Source: Orychophragmus violaceus
Lineage: Eukaryota > Streptophyta > Magnoliopsida > Brassicales > Brassicaceae
Length of the DNA: 64,000 bases
Direction of reading: 5' to 3'
Assembly: GCA_030180135.1 (NCBI GenBank)
Contig: CM058231.1
Coordinates: 50,168,235 to 50,232,234, forward strand
Shown: positions 46,359 through 55,682 of the stretch, in pieces
How positions within the stretch are numbered: position 1 is the stretch's first letter
Layout of the letters: each line of letters begins with the position of its first letter
Notes under the pieces: generated by a model
Seen by the model: the letters and a program-made list of their open reading frames with translations, nothing else
Told to the model about the DNA's origin: nothing
Database searches by the model: none
Program-made: the position numbers and the translations under genes

Positions 46359-48103
46359 AGCTGAAATTTAGAGATAAATAGAGTTTTAGTTATTTAGTTC
46401 ATAAAAGAGTAATCTTAATATCTTATAAGAAGACTCGCATTGCATTCAAAATTTCTTTGTTTAACCTCATAAGAATGCAATGATTCCGAGACCCATGTTC
46501 AACTAAATCCAACCACTGGCAGTCACCCGGAATTAGCTTTACTTGGTAAGTATACACACAGCTAGTTATACACACACCAGATGTCTCAAGGCCCGGGACT
46601 CCCGATGGCCCAGTCAAGGAAACCAATCTCTTACAGTCAAATAATCACTAATGTCTGGGTCTCCCAATGAAATTAGTGACTATATACTACTTTACTTACG
46701 CGAAAACAGACACCTCACACTGTAAGCCATATCTGTAATCGAATAAGCGTTAAGTAGCTGACAAGATTGGAAAGACATCCAAGCTTGATATTGTTTTTGA
46801 GGATTTCAAGTTTTATTTCCAAAAATAGAAGATTACTATTTTGGGAAACTTACTTCTTTTAGAAACTTTCTAAATTTAGAAACATACTAAAAATAGAAAT
46901 TTCTAATTTAATATTTTATAAATATTTTCGGGTTGGGTCACAAATTATAGGCCCAATTCTTGGCCCAAGACCATAGAATTCCAGCTGGCCCAATAATTTG
47001 ACATAACCGATCCGGTTTATTAATTCTGGTCCAAGACCAAATTAACTATCAAAACCATCGGTTATTTACTAAACCAGACCAGCTCTAAATTATTTGGTCC
47101 AACCAAATCAAACTTAGACCAGCCTTCGGTTTAGGTTAAAATTCAATTTTTGAATTTCAATCCGGTTTAACCAGAAATTAAATAATACCATGTATTAAAT
47201 AATTTCCAGCAAACCGCGATTCGGGTTAACCGCTTGAACCACCAATTAAATTGGATCGGTTCAGTTAAATCAAAAACCGGGAAGAAACACCTAGTGTTTT
47301 AGCCAATTTGATTTAACTTGCGGTTTAAGGCTTTAAACACACAATTAACCGCCAAAAATGGACCGGTTAAATCGGTGTGGTTTTGGGCAACGAACCGCGA
47401 AGCTCGGTTTAACCGATTGACTATTCGCGGGACGTAAAATTTTAACGGGCCAAACGATCGGATCCATGATCCAACTCGGCCCAACACGCATGATCCGTGC
47501 ACGGCCTCACGATCGATTGATCGATCTCGGCCACTCACGATCACGCGGCTCACGGCCGATCCATCCTTCCATCACGATCGATCATCGATCAATCCATGAT
47601 CTCATGATCGTGAGGATGATCGTTCATGGCACTCTTCATCACATGGCACACGATTAATAATCGATCGAAATTATTAATGATCGATTATTAATAATCGATC
47701 GGCATCACACGTGATTACACGCACACACATGATCGATTATTAATCGGCTCACACATGTTCGATTATTAATCTTTCACACAAGACAAAAAGCTTTTAACCC
47801 TTTTCTTAATCGATTAAATAATGGATTTGACTTTCAATTCAATTCAATGCTTTTAACGTGCTAAATCAACAAAGTCAAAAGCCAGAAACGATTCAATAAT
47901 TAATTCGTATCACTTGAAGACAAAACTAATTAAGCGAAGGTTAACAAACCTAGGTCAACATCGATTTGAACATTAACAAAATCGATAAGCGATTTGAACA
48001 TTAACAAATGATTTGAACGATTTCAACAAGCGATTTCAAATGAATTCAAAAAGCAAATCGATTCATACAACAAGATCCAAATTACAAGCAACCTAATAAC
48101 CTG
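46359..48103 (-). other. Copia-3 5' leader
   Basis: Stem arms CATTGCATTC (46438-46447) and GAATGCAATG (46473-46482) lie 80-124 nt before the ATG. A 67-codon ORF at 46423-46626 matches the copia-4 leader ORF. The PBS-proximal part (47455-47800) is a GATC/CGAT-rich block, different in sequence from the copia-1/-2 array but in the same position. Candidate intron 46361-48227 (AAAG|GTAATG to TTTCAG). Confidence 0.7.
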
Positions 48104-48115
48104 GCTCTGATACCA
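48104..48115 (-). other. Primer-binding site of copia-3
   Basis: The minus strand reads TGGTATCAGAGC, a perfect initiator tRNA-Met match, one base after the LTR. Confidence 0.95.
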
Positions 48116-48116
48116 C

Positions 48117-48775
48117 TGAAGGATTATTGTGTTATTCAAGGTTCAATTCCCAAATTATAACCTAACACAAATCCTTAAACAGATCTAGATTCTTGTAACT
48201 GAATCATAAAACAAACCTGGACATTACCTTTTGCAGCGGAATCATTGTAATGTCGAGATCAACGAACAGATGAATCACCTATTCCTCCTTGAGTATCCAC
48301 ACTCTTACAAGCAAGGGATGGCTGCTAGACCAAAGAGATGGATCAGATCAGGAGTTAGAGAGAGAGAGAGGGGCACGGCCACCAAGAAGAAATCGCAGAA
48401 GCAGGCTCTTCCTTAGGGTTTCTGATTCTTTTATCTCTCATTAATGGGCCCAAGTCATTAGACTAATGGCTCATTAATCTTTTGGGCCCAAAACACAAAT
48501 CAGACAAAAGCCTGTATTTTGTCTGGCCCAAAACTCTGATCCAATACAGTAAATGCCATTGCATCTTACCGTATTATTTCCTTTTAACTTTCCCGTTAGC
48601 TATGGTGTGTGACCCTTAGGGATCATACAATACTGGTAATAAGTCCTAAACTTATAGATCATGAGCGGACTCTAGCAAGCCATCATGATCACCCAGTATT
48701 TATGACTTATGTCTGATCTCGACACTTATCATACTTTCTAGAGATAGTACGGTAGATTTCAGGACATTCCCAACA
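48117..48775 (-). repeat. 5' LTR of copia-3
   Basis: This 659-bp LTR has a telo-box AAACCCTAA on the sense strand (48413-48421), a TGGGCCC-rich segment, and a donor-like AAAG|GTAATG next to CCGCTGC. It has no paired TCGAYCGA box, unlike copia-1 and -2. Confidence 0.92.
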
Positions 48776-48804
48776 CAGACTTATGGGGTATTCAACAGAG
48801 ACTT

Positions 48805-50118
48805 TTAGTGTCTCTGTGAATGTTTCTTCAACCAAGGTGGGGTATAACCTTTCGGATCATGAGATCTCTCAAGAAAAGAGCGAAGAGAATCAGGGTGGGA
48901 GCAAAGCGAGGGTGGGATACTGCGTTTTCCTGCATTCACAGTTGATGGATTAGGAGGTTTGATTTTAGAAGAGTCATACATGTGCTTTGGTGAATGGAAG
49001 AGATTTGGAGCTTTCTGCTTAAGAGCAGTTGCAGGATCAGAAGATGTTAGAGCAAGTTCAGAATGAACTGCCATCTTCTCTTCTCCAACAGGAATCTCCG
49101 GTTCCACTTCCACACTGAAGCTCTGTCCATCAATAGTGGATTTCTGCAGCTTATCCATCTTGAACCTCATAGGCTTGTCTCCCAGATGGAGATCAATCAT
49201 TCCGTGTCTCACATCAATCACAGCTCCAGCAGTAGCTAAGAAAGGTCTACCAAGTAGCAAAGGATCAGCTGGCTCAATGTTATACTTCAACACTACAAAG
49301 TCCGTTGGAATCAAGTAGTTCCCAACTCTGAAATGAATGTCCTCAAGAACTCCTTCTGGATACTTCTTTGAACAATCAGCTAGGATAAGAGAGATCCTAG
49401 TAGGCTGGAAATCCATCATTCCCAATCTCTCAGCCACAGATTATGGCATGAGATTCACACCAGATCCTAAGTCACACACAGATTCCTTGAATCTGTCCTT
49501 AGAGATGGAGCAGTCAAGCACAAAGGCTCCTGTGTCTGGCATCTTCTCTGTAATCTGAATCAGCTTCTTTTCCATCACTTTCATGCATTTAGCTTCGTCT
49601 AGCTCTTGTTTAGATAGTTTAGGAGCCTTAGGATATGACACAGAGGGTTTATATACTCGTTCTAGGGCTGTTGCAGGTTTCTGGTCCCGTCTGCGATCTG
49701 TGTCGATCAATGCAAGAGATGTGTCGATCGACACAAGGCGATTATGTTCAAATTCATCTGACGTATCGGGGATGCATCTATCTACATCGTGGTTGTGTCG
49801 ATCGACGCATGTCTCATCTCTTATGGTCACAACATTGAAAAATTTGTTTTGTTCAGCTTTTCCAGCTCCATTCTGCCTCTGCACAGCTCCAGCCGTCTGT
49901 TGAACTTGAACATCCAGCTTCTTCACATGTCTGCTCAAGGATTCAAACTTCCCATTCAGATCTTCATATACAGCATCCAACTTCTTGTTGAAGTCTACAA
50001 CAGTCTTAGTCTGTCCTTCCAGCAACCGTTCCATCATGGCTTCCATCTTGCTCTCATGAGCACTAGCAGCAGGAGGTGTCTGATAAGAGGATGATCCATA
50101 AGTCCTCTGATAAGAAGT
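48805..50118 (-). pseudogene. Element F gag C-terminus and retropepsin, one in-frame stop
   Basis: One continuous minus frame is interrupted by a single stop at 49438-49440, where relatives have a Tyr codon after Leu-Met-Pro. Upstream of it: gag C-terminus with coiled coil (YEDLNGKFESLSRHVKKLD), a paired-box insert (49703/49724), PYPKAPKLSKQE, and the protease motif Cys-Asp-Leu-Gly-Ser-Gly. Downstream: VGNYLIPTDFVVLKY, LLLGRPFLATAGAVIDVRHG, then the tail MAVHSELALTSSDPATALKQ and TPPWLKKHSQRH. No reverse transcriptase follows. The right end is cut by the solo LTR. The lone stop suggests recent loss. Confidence 0.8.
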
Positions 50119-51277
50119 TGATATACCATGGATTTTAGGGATTTTAACCATGGTATATGTCTTATTTATCGAGTCTTTTATTATGTTTTAGAGTCTTTTA
50201 GGTGTGTTTACAGGTCTAAGTACGTTTTGAGCGGATTTGAACATTATGGTGCATTCTGGAGCTATTTGGTGCATTTGGCCGAGAGAAGAGTTCACTGTCT
50301 ATTTTGGAGACTTGTGTCGATCGACTCGCCTTTGGTGTCGATCGATGCACACGCGAGTCAGGCAATTCTCGGCGAGTTTAATGAAGAATTTTGAAATTGC
50401 ACTTTGTCCCAGAAGTTTCTCATAATAACAAAGAAGCCCCAGCTGTGATTATATCATTATATTAGGGTTTTTAAGCCATTGTTTAGGCTACACTTTACTT
50501 ACGCATTATTTTACTTTGAGAGAGTTAGGGGCTGATCTTGTACTGGAGAGAGAAGAGATTTCAAACACCAGTTTCTTTATCGATTATATGCTATTTGGTT
50601 TTCTATTCAACATGTTTTCAGTTTCAATGATCATGTCTGAGTAGTTTACCTGTTAGGTTTAGGGATTCTCATTAGGGATTTCATGGAATTATAGGTTGAT
50701 CAATCTGTAGGGATTCATATCTGTTAGTTCTTCATCTAGGGTTGTTCTTATTCCTTGATCTGAATTGGCCACTTAGATTATTGATGTTAGGTTGATTTCT
50801 GCAACGAAAGTTGATTAATTAACTAGAAAGAACTTAGATGAGCAATTTGACTATTCGCCAAGAAATTTGGTTTAGGAGAATTGTGAACGAAAGAACCTGA
50901 GATTAATGCTTGTTTAGAACTCTAGGATTCGCAACGAAAGTTGGCTTGCTAGGTTGTTAGACATAGATAATATTCACAATGAAAGTTGGTCTGTTATAAT
51001 TATGTGATTCTAGTTCTAGAACAGTTCTTAATTAGATCCCGATTTAATTGATTAGCATGTGTTCCTGATTTCCTGAGAACTCTCTTGACCTGATGCTTCG
51101 TTTGATTAACTTTCTGTTCTGATTTACTGTTTCACTACTGTTTCACCTTGCTTAATTCGACGTTCAACAATCTATCGCAAGAATCTTTAGTCTTTGTGGA
51201 TTCGATACCCTATATACTACTAGTTCACGTCTGTGCACTTGCAGTGTAGATCTAGGGATTAAAACCTGATCGTATCA
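50119..51277 (+). repeat. Solo LTR (F family), inverted inside F gag
   Basis: This 1159-bp LTR in plus orientation runs from TGATATACCATGG to GATCGTATCA. It is the same family as the F 3' LTR (38934-40093) but in opposite orientation. No PBS follows and no PPT precedes it, and F gag continues on both sides. Flanking pentamers (GAAGT left, ATTAC right) do not match, so it is not a clean intra-element solo LTR. Paired box at 50317 and 50338. Confidence 0.75.
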
Positions 51278-51736
51278 ATTACCTTGTTGATTTCCAAACC
51301 TGTTTCCTTGAAATCCAGAGCCACTGTTGTAATTCACATCCTCTTCTTGGTTTTCTTTTTCAGCTTCAAACACCTCAACATCCTGAACAAAGTGGACAGC
51401 TTTCTTTGCAGTCAATAAGCTGTGAAAAGTGTTCACCTTGTTCCTGATATCAGTAATCTCTAGATTGTCAATCTTCCCACCAGACTCTTTCCTTCTTCTA
51501 TCAGCATTCTTGGTGCTATTGCTGCTCACCAAGTTGTCAATTAGCACTCTAGCCTGCTCAGGAGTCCTTGTATTGAAATTGCCATTGCTGGAATTGTCAA
51601 ATGCAGACTGGTAGTGGAGATCAATACCTCTGAAGAATATGCCCAGCAGCGTCACTTCAGAGAATCCATGATGAGGACAGTCACGTTGGTACTTCTTAAA
51701 CCTCATCCAAGCAGACTTAAGAGGCTCTGTAGGACC
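51278..51736 (-). pseudogene. gag: Element F gag capsid part, truncated
   Basis: The minus frame (51275-51706 and upstream to the copia-4 junction) carries the Athila capsid C-terminal motif MRFKKYQRDCPHHGFSEV, then LLGIFFRGIDL, NGNFNTRTPEQARVLIDNLV, and a Gly/Asn/Gln-rich end (GNRFGNQQGN). Compare H gag at 36940-37180. The N-terminal capsid half is missing because copia-4 inserted at 51737. On the other side the frame runs into the solo LTR, beyond which the gag C-terminus continues (48805-50118). Confidence 0.8.
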
Positions 51737-52424
51737 TGTTGGGAATGTCCTGAAATCTACCCGTACTATCTCTAGAAAGTATGATAAGTGTCGAGATCAG
51801 ACATAAGTCATAAATACTGGATGATCATGATGGCTTGCTAGAGTCCGCTCTTGATCTATAAGTTTAGGACTTATTACCAGTATTGTATGATCCCAAAGGG
51901 TCACACACCATAGCTAACGGGAAAGTTAAGATGGAATTAATACGGTAAGATGCAGTAGCATTTACTGTATTTGTACAGAGAGTTGGGCAGACAACAAATG
52001 GGCTTTTGTCTGATTTGTGTCTTGGGCCCAAAAGACTAATGAGCTATTAGTTTAATTAATTAATTAAACTTGGGCCCATTAGTGAAATAAGAAGGAACAA
52101 GGGTTAAAAAAAACCTGGTCTTTTTTTTTGTTCTCCTGCGATTTTTGGAGCAGCCCAGCCGTGGCTCTCTTTCTCTCTTGAATCTCTCTGTTGATTCATT
52201 CTATCCGGTCTAGCAGCCATCCGTGCTTGTAAGCGTGTGGATACCTGAGGAGGAGCCGATTCTCATCAGCTCTAATCTGATCTTATCATTACCACCAATT
52301 TCCGCTGCAAAAGGTAAAGATCAGGTTGGTTTTATGATTCGTTTTGCAAGAACCTAGATCTGTTTAAGATTATGTGCTAGGTTGCAATCTGAGAATTGAA
52401 CCATGGAAAACCCATAATCCTTCA
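51737..52424 (+). repeat. 5' LTR of copia-4
   Basis: This 688-bp LTR is similar to the copia-3 LTR over both ends, with a diverged middle (about 51940-52200). Donor-like AAAAG|GTAAAG at 52313/52314 lies next to CCGCTGC. Unlike the other four copia elements it lacks a clear sense-strand telo-box (it has AAGGGTT near 52092). Confidence 0.92.
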
Positions 52425-52425
52425 G

Positions 52426-52437
52426 TGGTATCAGAGC
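52426..52437 (+). other. Primer-binding site of copia-4
   Basis: TGGTATCAGAGC, a perfect initiator tRNA-Met match, lies one base after the LTR end. Confidence 0.95.
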
Positions 52438-53956
52438 CAGGTCGTTAGGTTTTTGCCTTTTGGATCATACTAGGTTGAGTAAAATTGATTGAATCTTGGA
52501 AAACCTAGAAATTAATGTTAATCGATTTGTTAAATCGATTTGAATTAATTGTGTGTCGATATCGTTTTGTCATGAATCATTTTCGTTTTGTCTTAAGTCG
52601 ATCTTGGATGTTTGACTTTGTTAATTAATTGAATCGATCATGTGAAAAGGACAAAATCGAATTGTCGTTAACTGAATGTTGAATTGTCGTTGGATGAAAA
52701 GGACAAAAGCATGAATTGACTTTGTGTGTGTCTCGATTGTTAATGTTTGATAATCAATAATTCATTCGATTGTTAAAGTTTGTTAGGGTTTAGAATTGTT
52801 TTGTCTTCTAGCAAAAGAACAAAACGAATTAAATCAAATGTTTAAAAGAACAAAACATTTGATTGATTACATGAATCGAATTGTTTTGTTTCTTCTGATC
52901 GTAAAGTGAAAGAACAAAACGAATTAGTCAAATCGATTGTTGATGTGATCTTTGTAGAATCATAACAAACGTTTTTGTTGTGGTTGAATAATTAATTATT
53001 TAATTATTTAATTATTTAATTATTGTATGGTTTAAGCTGTTAACCCAAATCGCGGTTTGCTGGAAATTATTTAATACAATTGGTATTATTTAATTTCTGG
53101 TTAAACCGGATTGAAATTCATAAAATTGAATTTTAACCTAAACCGAAGGCTGGTCTAAGTTTGATTTGGTTGGACCAAATAATTTAGAGCTGGTCTGGTT
53201 TAGTGAATAACCGATGGTTTTGATAGTTAATTTGGTCTTGGACCAGAATTAATAAACCGGATCGGTTATGTCAAATTATTGGGCCAGCTGGAATTCTATG
53301 GTCTTGGGCCAAGAATTGGGCCTATAATTTGTGACCCAATCCCAAAATATTTATAAAATATTAAATTAGAAATTTCTATTTTTAGTATGTTACTAAATTT
53401 AGAAAGTTTCTAAAATAAGTAAGTTTCCCAAAATAGTAATCTTCTATTTTTGGAAATAAAACTTAAAATCCTCAAAAGCAATATCAAGCTTGGATGTCTT
53501 TCCAATCTTGTCAGCTACTTAACGCTTATTTGATTACAGATATGGCTTACAGTGTGAGGTGTCTGTTTTCGCGTAAGTAAAGTAGTATATAGTCACTAAT
53601 TTCATTGGGAGTCCCAGATTTTAGTGATTATTTGGCTGTAAGAGATTGGTTTCCTTGACTGGGCCATCGGGAGTCCCGGGCCTTGAGACATCTGGTGTAT
53701 TGGGCCTTGGGCCCAATTCACAACCGAGAGTTATTGGTTATAACTAGCTGTGTGTATGCTTACCAAGTAAAGCTAATTCCGGGTGACGGCCAGTGGCCCA
53801 CTTTGGATTTAGCTGAACATGGGTCTCGGAATCATTGCATTCTTATGAGGTTAAACAAAGAAATTTTGAATGCAATGCGAGTTTTCTTATAAGTTATTAA
53901 GATTACTCTTTTATGAACTAAATAACTAAAACTCTATTTATCTCTAAATTTCAGCT
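52438..53956 (+). other. Copia-4 5' leader
   Basis: The PBS-proximal part is A/T-rich with many CGATT/TCGATT words and a microsatellite of about four TATTTAAT units at 52988-53026. It carries AGAAAGTTTC repeats (53340-53470), a 67-69-codon ORF (53683-53892) matching copia-3, and stem arms at 53833-53842 and 53868-53877. Candidate intron 52314-53954. Confidence 0.7.
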
Positions 53957-54847
53957 AAGACTAGCACAAACAATCAAAACACTTTCTCGATCCGGTATGT
54001 CCTTGAGATGGACAAACTGAACGGATCAAATTTCTTGACTTGGTCGCGGAACCTGAGGCTGGTTCTCAGGCATGAGAGAAAGGACTATGTCCTTGAGAAA
54101 GCTCTCCCCGAGAGGATCGGATCCAAAGCCAGTCATGCAGTATATAATGCTTGGAATAAGCATTATAATGATGCGGTAGATGTGCGTGGTCTGATATTGG
54201 CTACCATGGACTCAGATTTGCTGAAGCAATATGAGAACATGGAGTCGCCAATAGAGATGATCAGCAGCCTGAAATTGAAATTTCAGGAGCAGGTAAGAGT
54301 GGAGAGATACCAGTTGGTTAAATCTCTCACTAGCTGCAAGCTACCAAATGATCATCCAGTAAGTCCTCATGTCAGTAAAATGATGGGTTACATTGATAAC
54401 CTGAGGAAACTGGATTATCCAGTTAGCCAGGAATTGGCAACTGAGATCATTCTGCAGTCACTGCCGTCAAGCTATGATAAGTTCGTAAGGAACTATATCA
54501 AGAAAGGCTTAACGAAGACGTTGACTGAACTGCATGATATGCTCAAGATAGTTGAGCCAAACGTGAAGAGTACCCTGTACAATCTCATGAATGAGAAGGG
54601 TAGGTTTACTAAACCTAATGCTGACAAGGGTGAAGACAAAGTTGTCCAGATTTTGAATCATGGCAAGCGTGTGTCTTCTGAGCCCGAGTCAGATACCTCC
54701 TACGTTGGTAAGTGCTGCTACTGTAAAGAGACTGGGCATTGGAAAAGAGATTGCATTAAATTCATGGAAGATTATGAGGAGTTAAAGTTGATGTATGAGA
54801 CTACTTCCTCAGGTATACATGTTATTACTTCAAGTTATACCTTGTAG
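53957..54847 (+). pseudogene. gag: Copia-4 gag with lost start codon
   Basis: At 53957-53959 the expected ATG after TTTCAGCT reads AAG. The frame stays open and the next in-frame ATG is 54008 (MDKLNGSNFLTWSRNL), which would give a 279-aa Gag missing 17 residues. The zinc knuckle CCYCKETGHWKRDC is intact. The frame ends at 54847 with a TAG shortly before the protease-like stub, earlier than in copia-5. A truncated Gag from 54008 remains possible, so functionality is undecided. Confidence 0.8.
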
Positions 54848-55033
54848 GTATTGAATACTGATTGTGGCACTGATATTTGTTATAATATGCAGAGCCTGAA
54901 CAACAGTAGAACGTTGAAGGAAGGGCAAGTGAAACTGCGAGTCTGGAAGGAGCTTGGGATGCTGCCTCAGCCGTAGGATTTTCACTTGTAGATGCCTTTG
55001 AGGCTTGGTTTTGAATTAAGTAATTGCTACAAT
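54848..55033 (+). pseudogene. Copia-4 protease stub, up to copia-5
   Basis: The sequence continues the gag frame past TAG into the decayed protease/pre-integrase region (DCGTDICYNMQSL-like), ending with GCTACAAT, where copia-5 inserted. It resumes at 62353. Confidence 0.7.
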
Positions 55034-55669
55034 TGTTGGAATTGTGTCCAGTAATCTCGGTACTGTCTCTAGAAAGTAAGAGTATGTCAAAGATCAGACA
55101 TAAGTCATATAATGCTGGGGATCATGATGGCTTGCTAGAGTCCGCTCATGATCTATAAGTCTTGGACTTATTGCCTTTATTATATGATCCCATATGGGTC
55201 ACACGCTTAAGCTAGCAGGAAATAATGTTGGAACGGCGTAGCAGAAGTACGACAAAAGTGCTAGGCATTTGTCGTACTAAGAGAGAAAGATTAATGGGTC
55301 TGATTAAATGGGATTTAATCAGATTGGTGTTTTGGGCCCAAAAGCCCAAAAGGGAAAGAGAAGGCTTTTATAAACTAAAAGCCAAGTCTTTTCTCCCTAA
55401 CCCTAACCCGAGCCGCGAACCTGCTCTCTCTCTGCGCCGATTTCATCAGTGGTCTAGCAGCCGTTTTTCTGTGATCGCGTGTGTGAGCCTTTGGAGGATC
55501 CATCCCTTGGTGGTTCTGCTGATCTCTGACCTGTTCTATCTCCTTCCGCTGCATAAACAGGTAAAAGGTGAGATCCATAATGTTTCTAAATAAGAACACC
55601 TAGATCTAATGCATGTTTAGGTTGATATCAATATGAGAATTGAATCAGGATCAACCAAAACTTCCTACA
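55034..55669 (+). repeat. 5' LTR of copia-5
   Basis: The LTR starts TGTTGGAATTG and ends ACTTCCTACA (636 bp). A TATA box (TATAAAC, 55369-55374) is followed about 25-40 bp later by CCCTAACCCTAACCC (55396-55410), a double telo-box at the likely transcript start. GGGCCCAAAAGCCCAAAA (55335-55352) is a TGGGCC-type element. Donor-like CAG|GTAAAAG at 55560/55561. A 122-codon frame (55225-55593) is an LTR by-product. Confidence 0.93.
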
Positions 55670-55670
55670 G

Positions 55671-55682
55671 TGGTATCAGAGC
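55671..55682 (+). other. Primer-binding site of copia-5
   Basis: TGGTATCAGAGC, a perfect initiator tRNA-Met match, lies one base after the LTR. Confidence 0.95.

Larger units (their letters stand above)
41419..48775 (-). mobile_element. Copia-3: non-autonomous Ty1/copia element, complete with TSDs
   Basis: Two 659-bp LTRs (41419-42077 and 48117-48775) with perfect TSD CAGAC (41414-41418 and 48776-48780). On the minus strand the LTR starts TGTTGGGAATGTCC, a different subfamily from copia-1/-2. By eye the LTRs differ at three bases. Gag is frameshifted and pol is eroded as in copia-1, so this copy had no working proteins once inserted. It sits in element F between the protease tail and the 3' noncoding region. 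Confidence 0.94.
38934..51736 (-). mobile_element. Element F: Athila-type gypsy lacking RT/IN, multiply interrupted
   Basis: On the minus strand, from right: gag capsid (51275-51706), solo LTR insertion (50119-51277), gag C-terminus and protease (48805-50118), copia-3 (41419-48775), 3' noncoding region (40094-41413), PPT GTGTGGGGGAGT and 3' LTR (38934-40093). Its 5' end was cut by copia-4 at 51737, or lies beyond the window. After the protease tail (TPPWLKKHSQRH) the element passes straight to the 3' noncoding region shared with E, so it encodes no reverse transcriptase or integrase. It is inserted in element G. Confidence 0.75.

Noticed and set aside
50119..51277. Partner 5' LTR for the element F 3' LTR at 38934-40093
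   Set aside because: Same family but opposite orientation, no PBS next to it, and F gag continues on its far side.
34829..51277. Element H pairing its 5' LTR with the plus-oriented LTR at 50119
   Set aside because: The LTRs belong to different subfamilies (ends GCTCTATCA versus GATCGTATCA), and the intervening DNA is mostly minus-strand elements.
55225..55593. 122-codon frame duplicated at 61903-62271
   Set aside because: It is contained in the two identical LTRs of copia-5, crossing the promoter, telo-box and donor region. Not a gene.
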